Positions 35,202 to 46,108 are shown, counted from the stretch's first letter. The stretch is 64,000 nucleotides of DNA from Adineta ricciae (GCA_905250025.1 CAJNOJ010000186.1:124001-188000); one strand, 5' to 3'. Notes: generated by a model not told the origin, from the letters alone. A program made the numbers and translations.

Positions 35202-36814
35202 ATGCAAATCGACGATGTATTTTCATTTAACAGTGAAACAGTTTGCGAGGCTATGGTGAGTATCGATGTTTGAGTCACTTGTAATTCACATGCAATTACA
35301 TCAAAATAGAGTAGTGAAACAGGTGTCGTTAGCCGTCAGTACATGCGGTCTTTTCGAAGAACATTTCAAGAAGCTCGCGAATGTGCATTTAATTCAAATG
35401 AAACAAGAGTAAGTTTTTATGGAATTAATTTTTTTTTTTTTTTCTTTTCGGATAGTGTCGTCCACTGCTAATTTGCGTTCATCATCGAAGAAGTTTTCCA
35501 TATTTCGATGTTTATCAATATATGTTCTACTCTGAATATCTACTTGAGTTTCTGAATGAAAATTATACTCTTTGGCTGTGTGACATCACTCAATACTCGA
35601 ATAGAACTATGTATGTGATATTATTAATGAAATGTTTTCTAATCAGATACATTTAGGTTATATCAAGTATGCCCGACTTTATTCGACATTGACTTTGTTG
35701 TAAATGATCCTTGGGAACAGTTTCCACCCATCTTAATTGGCGTTCTGCGACAATCAGATGACGAGTTGTCCGATTGCGAATTTGAATTACTATTCGATGG
35801 TATGCATTTAATACATACCATGGGCGATTTAACTCTGGAAACTTTATTCGACGAACTACTCAAATTTAAAGATCAATTTGATGACAATGAGAAAAATTTC
35901 GTCAGTGTTCTCTTTACTTCAATGCTGAGATCGTTAATTTTATTTTCTAGGTATTTGATTTCTTGCGAGTTGCCCGCCTATGTGATGATATGTTTTATGA
36001 AATAGTACCATATATGACATTAAACGACGCATTAACGACATTTTCATCTAAATACGCCGGTATATTGCAAGAACGCAATATTAAATTATTACTCGATAAT
36101 CCCTCGGATGAATTCATGGCAGCAATCATTAATAGAATTCCGTCCGAATTGATTATAGCGTTACGCATTAAAGTAGATGATTTGAGTTCTAAATTGCAGT
36201 TACTCAAAGACAAAAAAGCTTCTGCTAATGTGACGAGATTGATTTTGACTAACATTGAACGACTAGATCGAATGAATGACTATCTCGCATATTTTGCCAA
36301 TGTTACCTGCCTTTCTCTTTGCTATGCCAGTAATATTGACTTTCGTAATTTATGTAATTGCATCCGATACTTCCCAAGCTCAGTCAAACGATTGAAAATC
36401 GCTTGTACGAACGTTCTTTGTTCTCATAATCGAATGGATTATCTCTTCAGCAAAAGTTGCCATTTCAATTCCACAATCGAACATCTATTAATTAGTATCG
36501 AACTTATTTCCACGTCAATCGTAAACAGTTGCCATCAGTACCATCCAATATGCGAATTGAAAACGATCGCGGACTTCATTCGAGTTTTAACTAACATTCA
36601 AGACGTTCGTATAGTTGTCCATCATGGAAATCTCGTTCGACTGTTAGATCTCGTCGAATGGAAAGGTGTGTTACAACTACGTCCGACATTGAAGAAAATC
36701 GTACTGAAACCAAGTACAAACGTGATAGTAGATGAGCAAGCAAGACAAAAGGCGTTAGATATTCAGCAACAAATGGCTGCTGTAAATCGAATAATTGAAT
36801 TCGAAATTGCATAG
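35202..36814 (+). CDS. UAS thioredoxin-like domain/F-box-like protein, haplotype A
   Basis: Five exons, 35202-35255, 35310-35408, 35456-35610, 35657-35900 and 35951-36814, totalling exactly 472 codons (471 residues). Residues about 50-184 match the UAS domain of FAF1/FAF2-type ubiquitin adaptors: RPLLICVHH, SEYLLEFLNENYTLWLCDIT, FPPILIGVLRQ. Exon 5 begins VFDFLRVARLCDDMFYEIVPYMTLNDAL, an F-box-like helix pair, followed by leucine-rich strands (VTRLILTNIERL, PSSVKRLKIA, IEHLLISIEL). UAS domains bind fatty acids or ubiquitin-pathway partners, and F-boxes dock substrates on SCF ligases, so a substrate adaptor is inferred. The weakest step is the last intron (50 bp, donor GTCAGT). No UBX domain is seen at the C terminus. 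Confidence 0.75.
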
Positions 36815-37120
36815 ACTCGACAGAACGATTATGAAATAAAAAATTTTCATTTTCTTTCATCGTTGTCTTCACCAATCATAGTTAAGAATGAGTTTGTCGT
36901 TAAAGGTCGGACAGGTGTAGGTTTTCTTTTCGTCCACGTACGACACAGCACTCAGTACAGATTCTTTAGTGTGTGTTCGCATTACGCCACACACTGATCT
37001 ATGAAAGGTAATTGACAAATTTGCCCGACGTCATAATGACGCAAATAGCAACAACATGTGCTTTTTCGATGAAAGGACACATTTGCGTAAATAGAGTCTT
37101 ATTTCATTCGATTATTATCG

Positions 37121-38071
37121 ATGGGTAAGATTGTATTAACCGGTTCAACTGGTGCCCTTGGCTCGAGAGTTTTACGCTTTCTACTAAAGTTCGGTGTTGA
37201 TCCAAAAAATGTGATTATTTCTGTTTATAATCCTAATGGGGTCGATTCTCAAATAGAGAAGATCGTATTCGATGTACGTCATGGTGATTATAAGAACAAA
37301 GAAACACTTGAAAAAGCTTTTCAAGGCGGGGAAATGTTATTCCTAATTTCGTCAATTACAGTCAACAAGGAGCAACGAATTGAAGAGCATCGAAATGCGA
37401 TTGATGCAGCTAGGAATGTAGGTATCAGACATATCTGCTACACAAGTACGATCCTCGCAGATGCAGTAGACGTGGATATAATGAATGCACATTTGCATAC
37501 AGAGAATTTACTGAAATCCTCGTCGCTTAAATATACAATTATTCGTGAAGGTTTCTATTCCGAAGTGTTTCCGCTTTTTCTCGGACATTTCGATGCTAAG
37601 ACGACTAACGAGATTGTTATACCAGCTGACGGCGGAATTTGTTTCGTTTCAAGGGATGATCTAGCTGAAGCAACTGCGAAAATATTAATCGAAACAACGG
37701 ATATTTACGACAATCAAACTGTTGTGCTAACTGGTTCGAAAGCTTACACATTGAGGGAAACCGCTTCGATTGTTTCGAATGTCTTGAACCGTCATATCCC
37801 GATAAAAATTGTTTCATTTGAAGAATACGTTGTTCAACATTCGAAAACTCATAATGAAGTATGGATGAAAATATGGGCTGAAATTCACCTGGCTGTACAA
37901 CGTGGTGATCTTGCACAGAGTGATATGACATTGGAGAGATTATTGGGACGATCGCCGAAAAGTTTCGAAGAAACTGTTCGAGAAATGTTAACGAACACCG
38001 AGAAGGACAAGGAGGAAACACAAATTAATAATCGGTATGTTCACGCATCGACAATCGACAATAAAGCTTGA
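37121..38071 (+). CDS. NmrA-like NAD(P)-binding oxidoreductase, haplotype A
   Basis: 316 residues, single exon. The N-terminal Rossmann motif GSTGALGSRV (residues 8-17) follows a beta strand (KIVLT). YTSTILAD and REGFYSEVFP place it with NmrA/QOR2-type atypical short-chain dehydrogenases, which often lack the YxxxK catalytic pair and may sense NAD(P) redox state or reduce quinones. The C-terminal half is helical (MKIWAEIHLAVQRGD). No signal peptide, so cytosolic. Intron-free in both haplotypes. The compact, intron-free structure and bacteria/fungus-like family make horizontal origin possible, but not shown. Confidence 0.85.
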   Translation: MGKIVLTGSTGALGSRVLRFLLKFGVDPKNVIISVYNPNGVDSQIEKIVFDVRHGDYKNKETLEKAFQGGEMLFLISSITVNKEQRIEEHRNAIDAARNVGIRHICYTSTILADAVDVDIMNAHLHTENLLKSSSLKYTIIREGFYSEVFPLFLGHFDAKTTNEIVIPADGGICFVSRDDLAEATAKILIETTDIYDNQTVVLTGSKAYTLRETASIVSNVLNRHIPIKIVSFEEYVVQHSKTHNEVWMKIWAEIHLAVQRGDLAQSDMTLERLLGRSPKSFEETVREMLTNTEKDKEETQINNRYVHASTIDNKA

Positions 38072-38114
38072 ACACATCTTGAAAAAGCTTTATTTTTTTT
38101 ATGATAAATAATCA

Positions 38115-38547
38115 TTATTGTCTGCTATGTCCACAATTTCCATTTCCACAGCATTCACTCGGCCCGGGCCATACAAATATATTCGTAACACAAAATAAAA
38201 CTGCTTTATTACATCGAGCACATGAGTCAAACAGTGCTACACCTGGTATCCCTATATAAATATCAATGACAGAATGCGCATATAGAGAAATGTGTCAAAC
38301 ACGTTTGCTTACATGACCAGCCCCAACTGTTAGAACGGCAACCATGTCTCTTATAGCACTCGTCATGACGATCACAACATTGACCCTTCGGACCACAACT
38401 AGGAATGATTGCATCACACCCGTGATTATCTCTGTTTTGAACAAACATTCGCATCCAAGCTTGTTCACTCGTGTGCATAGTAGAACGAACATGAGGCATA
38501 CAAAGACTTAGATTGGCGAGAAAAACAAGTACGCCTAACAATTGCAT
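38115..38547 (-). CDS. secreted phospholipase-A2-like protein, haplotype A
   Basis: Two exons, 38547-38313 and 38251-38115, with a 61-bp GTAAGC-AG intron in phase 1; 123 residues. I chose the ATG giving MQLLGVLVFLANLSLC as signal peptide; an upstream in-frame Met at 38583 would add 12 residues. The active-site block is CGPKGQCCDRHDECYKRHGC, the PLA2 CCxxHDxC helix with catalytic His and Asp. The second exon is Cys-rich (SCARCNKAVLFC, SECCGNGNCGH). The mature protein is short, about 100 residues, closer to conodipine-like PLA2 than to the pancreatic type, and no separate Gly-rich Ca loop is obvious. Digestive or defensive lipase function is inferred. Convergent with the NmrA-like gene. Confidence 0.8.
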
Positions 38548-38706
38548 TTTCTGACTGTTCGAAAACAGACACGATGAAAGCAATTTGTGAATATACGTTT
38601 CTTATGATTGCTCTATTCTAAATCCTTGTGTGCATATCATGTCAATACGTATCTATTTTCCATCGGAATTACAGAAGGGTTTATATAATTGAAATGTTAA
38701 CATGAA

Positions 38707-41407
38707 TCAGAAAAGGGAAACACACGAAAAGCTGAAGAAGATTAACGAATGAGTTTGAAGGAATTTTTTTAAATGTAAATTTTCATCAAATGAACGATTG
38801 TGTAAATCAGTATAAAGAGCCCATGCAGATAAGTGTTGATTAACAGTGGAAGTACCGCCTGCTGCTGTTTTAGTCGTCATTTTCTGTGTCGGATTTGAAG
38901 TAGTAACAGAAGAATTGGATTTCATGGGTAAACTCGTACTTGTACCTAGATAATTGCTTCATTTCGACATTGTTTGTCAGAAAAAATGTTTCACTTACCT
39001 AACGCTGCTGATCCATTTGTAGAAAGAGTTGATACCCCTGTTTCGATGTTCAAGCATGATGCTAATATGGAAAACAAGAATCTTTTATGACACTATTCAA
39101 ATCATTCAAACATACCACAAAGAAGGGCAAATTTCTGAATACGGTTGTTCGTAATATCAACAACGAGCACAGCTCCCGTTGAATCCAGTCGGAGGTTTTT
39201 TGGCTGATAAAGCTGATTTGGCAGTACTCCAGCTGTTGAACTTCCAGCGACAACAGTACCATAACTCGCTCCTACCATCCATCTCATAATACGATCATTG
39301 AAAGTGTCCACAATGTATATATAACCATTCTCATCTCCAACAACTGCTCCTGGATAGCACAGTTGATTGTGTCCATTATCGCAATTACCTGTTTGTCCTG
39401 CCACAGTTCTGCCACTGGTTGCACCCGATAGCCATCTTTGAATTCGATGGTTGTATGTGTCAGCAACATACAATGTATTTGAAGCACTCGAGTCGACGAA
39501 CACTCCGAACGGGTAATAGGATTGGCTTGCTCCTGCTCGGTAACTTCCACAAACAGTAGTACCTGTAATTGAAGAATTCCATCGTACAATGCGATGATTG
39601 CAAGTATCAGCTAGCCAGATGCTTGACGAATTCTTCGGTATAAATATTCCATAAGAACAACGAAATTGATTTTCACTGTTCCCATTTCCATTACCTCCAA
39701 CAGCGATTGTTCCGTTGGATGCGCCAGGTGACCATTTCATGACACGAGCATTACCACTATCAGCAATGTACATATTACCGTTAGCATCTATACTCATAGC
39801 ATCCACTAGAATCATTTTAACAGTACAATAGTAGTCTGTGCACAAGCCAACTTACTGCTATAAAACTGATTCCATCTCGTACCATAACTACCATTAACTA
39901 CTGTTGTTCCAACCGTTGAACCCGGAAGAAACCGTTGCACTCGATAATTTCCTGCATCTAACACATAGAGTGTTCCATTTCGCTCTATAGCAATATCTGA
40001 AGGTTCAGTCAGAAGTGCTGGTGAATGTCCACTCCAGCCAGTGGGTGATCCAGCGATAGTCGTTCCATTCAGCGACCAAATAGTGTTCGACATAGGCGCT
40101 AGAACAAACGAAACCATCAGTGATGATACTACTTGCAATTCAGCTATCTAAATCTGAAGTATCTACCAGATGTTGTTGCAGGCGAAACTGTTGTTGAGAT
40201 ATTCTGTGCCGGTGCTGAAACCAAAGAAAATCAATAGCAATCTTCATCCAAATATCAACAAGCGCAACTCACGACAAGATATAAGGAACTTCTGAATCCG
40301 ATTATTTGCTGTGTCAGCAACATACAAAGATCCATTGGAATCAAAATCAATGTTCATGGGATCGTATAGCAAATATGCCGCTACACCGTAATATATGTCA
40401 CCTGCAATAATCATTCCTGAACTTAAGCCAATAGCCCATTGAAGAATACGATTGTTATTTGAGTCAACAATAAACATATTTCGATTATTATCTAATGTGA
40501 CTGATGTTGGGTACCATAATTGATTGAGACCATTCCCATAATAACCTGTGAGTCCCGCTACCGTCGTACCACTAGCAGCTCCAGTTAACCATCTTTGAAT
40601 GCGGTGATTAAATGTATCCGCCACATAAAGTGTATTTGAGTTACTTTCATCAAGAAATACTCCAAATGGATAGGCGAACTGGTCGTCCTCAGCTCCACGA
40701 CTACCGCAAACTACCATACTACTTGTTGGTGAAGTCCATTTCACTATACGGTGGTTGCTCGTGTCAGCAATCCATATAGCTGAGGCGCTTGTATCCAAAA
40801 ACATTCCACGGGAGTAGTACAGCTGGCTTGCATTATTACCCAAAGCATTTCCGCCAGCCACGACCACTCCAGACGACGCTCCTCGTGCCCATTTCGTAAC
40901 ACGAGCTTTACTACCATCGAGTATGTATATATTGCCACTATTGTCGATACTCATGTCATCCACTGGAAAAACAAACAATACGTGCATATGATAAACTATT
41001 CACCAAAATCTACCGAACTTATGATTATAAAACTGATTGAATGCTATGCCTGCACTACCGTTGACAATCGTTGTTCCAATGGTAGAATTTGGAGAAAAGC
41101 GTTGCACACGATAGTTGCCACTATCGAGCACATATATGTTTGAATTCTTATCAACACGTACGGCGATTGGAGAGTAGAGTGTTGATGCATTAGAACCTAA
41201 TGTACCCGCACTATCGCCAGCGACTGTTGTTGCACTTTTTTGCCATGTTGCTGTTGGACATAACATGACACTTTTACCTTGATCAACAAAAAATCTAAAT
41301 AATGTAAACGATGCAATCCGTATTATCAGTCTCGTTCAATATCTCGAAGCTTACATAGTTACGAAGAATATCAAATTCCGTAAGTGTGCGAAACATAACT
41401 TGATCAT
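38707..41407 (-). CDS. two-module NHL-repeat secreted protein, haplotype A
   Basis: Eight exons on the minus strand: 41407-41355, 41294-41014, 40962-40273, 40214-40167, 40098-39856, 39805-39116, 39061-38999 and 38945-38707. They sum to exactly 769 codons (768 residues). Exon 1 plus the start of exon 2 gives a signal peptide (MIKLCFAHLRNLIFFVTIFF). Exons 2-3 form NHL module 1 and exons 5-6 NHL module 2, each with blades ending in motifs such as NYRVQRF, NHRIVKW, NHRIQRW and NNRIQKF. Exon 4 is a 16-residue Ser/Thr linker; exons 7-8 are a Ser/Thr-rich tail. Every intron after the first is in phase 1. The exon 2 donor has lost its GT at the site used in haplotype B (41022); an in-phase GTAGAT nine bases further on is assumed here. 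A ligand-binding double propeller is inferred. Confidence 0.8.
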
Positions 41408-42709
41408 CGTGAGGAACTATTCCAATTGCCTTTGGATGGAAAACAAAAAAAAAAGACTTCTTCTATGTATATACTCCTGATTGTTTTACTATGTTCTCAT
41501 TAGAACATAAGTATCGCAAGACTCGTTTACGCAGTTGATATTCTAGCATCTTTCTCAGAGATCTTCTCCTATGCTTTCTTGAACAAATGAATTTTATTTT
41601 TTAATTAAATAAATATTCAATGTGACGCAGTTTTTTGTTGAGTTGGATGAGTACAAGATATTCTTATGAAAATCGCACATTTACAAATTTCAGCAATCAC
41701 TGGTGATTCTTCAACAAAATCATTCTTTTTAAAAACAATCAAGTGTTCAATTTCTAAATGCTAATTAGTTGTGAAGTGAAAAGGATCCTTTCGTCGACGA
41801 GAATATCATTTAAAAACTCGTTAAAATGTTATTCTGATAAGAAAGAAAAAGACATTCAACATGTGAACGAACCATATTGTTAAATAGTTTCCGTTCATGA
41901 TAGACATCGTAAACAAAATACAGATATTTTCTTCCAGCCGTCAAAATTTGTGTCTTTGTAAGAAAACTGAACATTGATTGATAGTCACCATATTTCAGAT
42001 AAAAAAACGCTCAAAAACTATTGAATTGTGATTGTCACAGAAAGAGAAAAGACAATAGACAGTTGATATTCCATTCGATATATTCGCCTCGTTTGATGGA
42101 AGTTCTTTCCGTTACATATTCATTGTTTGACCAAGATGGAATCATAATCATCCGATATGTTCATTATATTTTTGCACATAGGTTGATAACACAAAACTTT
42201 CCCGTATGCGTTTCAAATAATCTTATTACAATCTATAGCTGTTTACTGGAGCGAAATCATTCGTTCAAGCGTTTATCTTAATCAAGCTTCGAATTTCAAT
42301 AAGAATATTGCATTTATTCATGTGCGTTACAATCAGACGGACGGTTCCAACCTCGATCATTTTAGAGAGTAATACATCTTCCAACTCACAGTCATATGTT
42401 GGAAAGAATTTTTACTTCCAAATGAGTTTTTGTATTAAATTCCGTCGACACTATTTCTTTTGTGCACAATAAAGCATTGGCTAGAATAACAATTCGAAAA
42501 CAGAACACACGCGCCATGCATGCCTGTTTATTTTCATTTGTATATTTGATCAACGAAAGTACGGGAAAAAACCAACTTGAATAGCGTGTAGATATAATGC
42601 GAAGATCACAATTTCTTTTCGACGCATAAAATTCTTTTACTTTGTACATCAACGCATGTTGATAAACTATTTCTACGCCTCTATCGACCGTATTTAGTTT
42701 TAGGTCAAT
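41408..42709. other. spacer with possible degraded minus-strand gene
   Basis: Short minus-strand segments look faintly coding (a signal-like MARVFCFRIVILANALLC near 42516-42463, and a hydrophobic stretch near 41990-41850 better preserved at 63394-63002), but no consistent exon model works in both haplotypes. I do not call a gene. Confidence 0.35.
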
Positions 42710-43653
42710 ATGAATAACCGTGGGAATCATGCACAAGGAACAAATTATAATACCACGAGTTCGACTGATTTGGGACGCGAAGAAACGAACGGATTGGGTA
42801 ACACTGATCATGGAGAACAGAACTGTTCTGGTAGATTACGTAAGTATAACAGATAATTGCATCTTCCACAAGATTGTGTTCCTGCTAAGATGTCCAAAAC
42901 TGTGATGTGAAGAAGATCCTCTCACGTATAACCTTCTTCATTATAGAATCCCTGGAGATCAATCGTAAACTTGAAGGAATCATACTTCGATACGAGATAC
43001 CAGCTGATAAATGTTACCGTCTTCGTGCGCTGAAAGACTATGAGATAATCGTTATCGGTGATGATTCGGGATCTATGAATACAACTGTTGATAATACTAA
43101 TGTAACTCGATGGGATGAACTTCGCAACCTATTGAAGATCATCATCGAATTCGGAACAATATTTGATCCGAGCGGTGTAGACGTTTTCTTTCTTAACCGA
43201 CCACAATGTACGGGGATAACAGATCCACGAGGTATCGACCGTTTATTCATCGATCCGCCATCTGGATTTACACCACTTGCAAAGAAAAGTAAAGAGGTTA
43301 TCGAATTTGCAAGAGCAAACATTGACGAAACGAAAAAAGTTTTATTGTTCATCGCAACTGATGGTTTACCAACAGATGACAAGGGCTATCCGGATTTAAA
43401 CGAATTCACACGCGTTATTCGCAATGAGATCGATCACGAGATCATACATATTATGTTTCTACTCTGCACAGACGAACAAGAGAGCGTCGATTATCTGACG
43501 GCATTTAGGACTACTGTGCCGAATGTTCATGTTTGTGATGATTATGAAACGGAAAGACGAAGAGTGCGTCATCTTTATGGCCGTAACTCCCAATTCACGC
43601 GAACTGATTACTATATCCACGCACTAGTCAGTGCTATTACATCAGACCATTGA
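42710..43653 (+). CDS. vWA-domain protein, haplotype A
   Basis: Two exons, 42710-42839 and 42947-43653, with a 107-bp GTAAGT-AG intron in phase 1; 278 residues. The first 43 residues are polar and low in complexity (MNNRGNHAQGTNYNTTSST). The second exon starts QSLEINRKLEGIILRYEIP and carries a von Willebrand A domain with a complete metal site: DDSGSM (D82, S84, S86), Thr in GFTPL, and Asp in ATDGLPTD. No signal peptide, so an intracellular vWA of the copine/ubiquitin-linked type common in rotifers is likely. The partner allele would lie past 64000. Confidence 0.8.
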
Positions 43654-44051
43654 CAATCATCTTCAATGTCTATCAAAACGATTCAAGAGCATTGACTTCT
43701 TTGCGAATTGTAATATTCTGTTCATTTTCAGTCGTATTTAAGACATCATCAAAACTTATGTCAAATTTTCGAAGTTTAAATATATCGTGAATGTAATTAA
43801 ACATGAAAATAAGCGTGTTCACCACACTTCGCATGCTTGGCGATCAAACAAAACATGTCGTAGGTGTGCGAAACAAATCATTTCATTTTTCTTTGAATAA
43901 TATTATTCTTGACAACGAACAACAAAATTCCGTCGAAGTATTTTTCTTATTTCTTTTTAAATCGTGCCAGTTTGCATTGTCGTTTCAATTCACTTTCGGA
44001 GAGAATACATTTTTTCATTTTACCACACATCGAATAAATCTCGAAGAAAGA

Positions 44052-44216
44052 ATGGGTAACTGCTGCAGTGGATTAGGAAAAGATGACAAAAATGGACCTC
44101 CGCCACCTGATCGTCAATCAGGCCCGCCACCACCACAACGCGGAAGAGATGATGACAATAGAAGAGGTGATCATCGTGGCGATGGTCCAGGTTCTGAAGG
44201 CAAGCAAAAAAAATAA
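44052..44216 (+). CDS. small dual-acylation candidate protein (54 aa)
   Basis: The ORF begins MGNCCSGLGK, a textbook N-myristoylation site (Gly2) next to two palmitoylation-type Cys. The rest is Pro-rich (PPPPDRQSGPPPP) and then highly charged (RGRDDDNRRGDHRGD), ending in KQKK. The frame is open further upstream, but only this ATG gives the acylation motif and charged composition. Predicted to sit on the inner face of the plasma membrane as a flexible peptide. Polyadenylation-like AATAAA follows near 44320. Unknown family. Single copy in this window. Confidence 0.5.
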   Translation: MGNCCSGLGKDDKNGPPPPDRQSGPPPPQRGRDDDNRRGDHRGDGPGSEGKQKK

Positions 44217-44958
44217 GAAAAGCGACTTCAACACTTACTTTTGAACGGATTACATTATATTTATTATTTATTGTGAAAGCGTTTCTCCTCCATATTATAC
44301 TTGAATATAAATTTTATCATAATAAAATTCTCTTTTCGAATGAATTTAAGGCGTATTAGTTTTCGTTTTGAATGTGTCATAGGTTATGAATTCATTATGG
44401 GTTGTATTTAAATGGTCAGTTTGATATATTGATCAGTATGTTATTTTGTTGAAAAACTGTTGTATATTTCTTATCTTAGTAATTTAAACAGGTTTTTACC
44501 GATCGCCGGTGCGTCATAAACATCTCTGCCAATTCACGGAAATAAGCTCTAGAGCTTAGGGATTATCTTCCCACATATTGATAGACGGTAGCTCTGGTAA
44601 GATTGCAGAAACGGTATGGTGGGCATAAAACTATCAGACAATCTGACCACACCCACACCCATACCCACACCCCTTCATAGCTATAGTTCAATTTTTACTA
44701 AGAACAAACTTCGTATGTAGAAAAAAAAGAATACACCTCGATTTGAAAATGTCAATCGCATTCGAAATGACATCTGTTCATGTAAATCACTCGTAAATGT
44801 CGATAAGTAGGTTGGCAAGAGAACGGAGAAGGGATAATGGATATATATAAGCCAATACAATTTCTTTCCATTCTGCTGGAGAATAAAAAGAAGAGAAAAT
44901 GGATACGATTGATATGCTTGTCTCATAAGTATTTCTTCTCGTACAATTCAAGTTAGTC
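44217..44958. other. intergenic, no gene seen
   Basis: AT-rich with a short telomere-like CA-rich tract at 44647-44673. No supported ORF. Confidence 0.6.
44647..44673. repeat. short interstitial telomere-like repeat
   Basis: About four units of CCCACA (TGTGGG on the minus strand) with one mismatch. TGTGGG is, as I recall, the telomeric repeat reported for bdelloid rotifers. Confidence 0.45.
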
Positions 44959-45172
44959 ATGGCGTCAGCACCCAAAGAACTCGAACGTCATGGTCCGACA
45001 GAAGGCTTAAATTTTAAACGTTCTCAAGCCGAACAGTTATTCAAACATTGTCTGAATAAAAGAATCAGTTGGTATGAGCCAATCGAAGAGGGTTTGAATA
45101 ATTTTCTTGCTTTTGTTGATTGCGAGAACGATACACAACGATACGTTTTAAAAATCCGTGGTGCGTGTTGTG
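44959..45172 (+). CDS. unknown protein, 3' end lost at scaffold join
   Basis: Begins MASAPKELERHGPTEGLNFK and stays open for 71 codons to the N at 45173. Hydrophilic, with several acidic and basic residues and no signal peptide. I do not recognise it. The frame that continues past the N belongs to the other haplotype's palindrome and is not part of this gene. Confidence 0.5.
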
Positions 45173-45173
45173 N
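45173..45173. other. scaffold join (single N), A back to B
   Basis: Left side is haplotype A sequence with no partner in the window. Right side starts inside the palindrome loop, identical to 14055-14235. Confidence 0.9.
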
Positions 45174-45354
45174 GTTTCCTTTAGGTCTATTCATAAATCA
45201 GATAGAATTTTTCCAAAGATTGTTCGGCGGATAAAAGTACCATCATTCGATGCAGAATTAAATTCTGAGTCGAATGGTGTATTTTTCATGGATGGGACAT
45301 ATTTAGTAAAAACGTTTTTAGCTAACATATCGTTTGTTCGTGCTAGCTTCACAC
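45174..45354. repeat. palindrome right arm, haplotype B continuation
   Basis: Loop remnant plus right arm. All 181 bases are identical to 14055-14235, whereas the A allele (about 21553-21747) differs at many sites. The left arm of this copy is at 13887-14042. Confidence 0.95.
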
Positions 45355-45357
45355 TAA

Positions 45358-45579
45358 TTACAAACGAGTAGTTTCAATAGGATATTCCGATCTGGCTGGA
45401 CGTAAGCAATGCGGAACCAACTGACGAGCACGTTTTTCATTAGTAAATAAATGTCGATACATGCAACTATGACTTCCATCGCTATTTGCTACTAACGAGT
45501 GATACAATCGCACTGGTTCTATAGATACGGATAGATCATTGTAGATTAGGATGATTACTAATAGAGATAGTAAACGCAC
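45358..45579 (-). pseudogene. signal-peptide exon of the EGF-7TM receptor, haplotype B
   Basis: Reads MRLLSLLVIILIYNDLSVS then SIEPVRLYH, equivalent to 21996-21751 but lacking a short IYRHFCICRH-type duplication seen in A. It belongs with the relic at 12789-14042. Confidence 0.7.
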
Positions 45580-45909
45580 CTACATAGTTCTTTTCTCACA
45601 AATAAATGGTATATATTTGATTGTTGCGTTCTCTATGTGAAACATTTTCTTATAGAATTTCAGATACTTTATCCATCATACTTAGCAAACAAGAACTGTC
45701 AATATAAATCGACACGAACAACATATTTATATGCATTGTTCTAAATTCAAAAACTAATAGCATTGAATTTTGTTTACTTCACGCCGAAAAATACATTTGA
45801 CTGAAATTTCAGTTATTCCGATCTCCACTGTACTCTCATCTTCATTAGGAAAGATCAATCGCGACGGCATATCATTGCTGTTGTTGAAAATAAAGTGCGC
45901 CATTTCTAG

Positions 45910-46108
45910 CCCAGACGGACAAACATTGAAAAGTGCGATGTTTTTGAGCGTGAAGAAGATCTTTTTTTTCTAAAAGTAAGCTAATGGAGACATACTTTAT
46001 TGCAATTAGATAGATTTTTCTTGGAAAAGGCAAGTTTTTTTTTCGAGCGTAAAAAGCGCACATCTTCACGCTCAATAACGTCCTATTTTTAATGCTTGTC
46101 TATCTGGG
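45910..46108. mobile_element. MITE-like hairpin element, haplotype B
   Basis: Same element as at 22328-22543 with the same ends. About 20 bases of the left arm are missing. CTAG flanks lie at both ends (TTCTAG before, GCTAG after). Confidence 0.6.
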
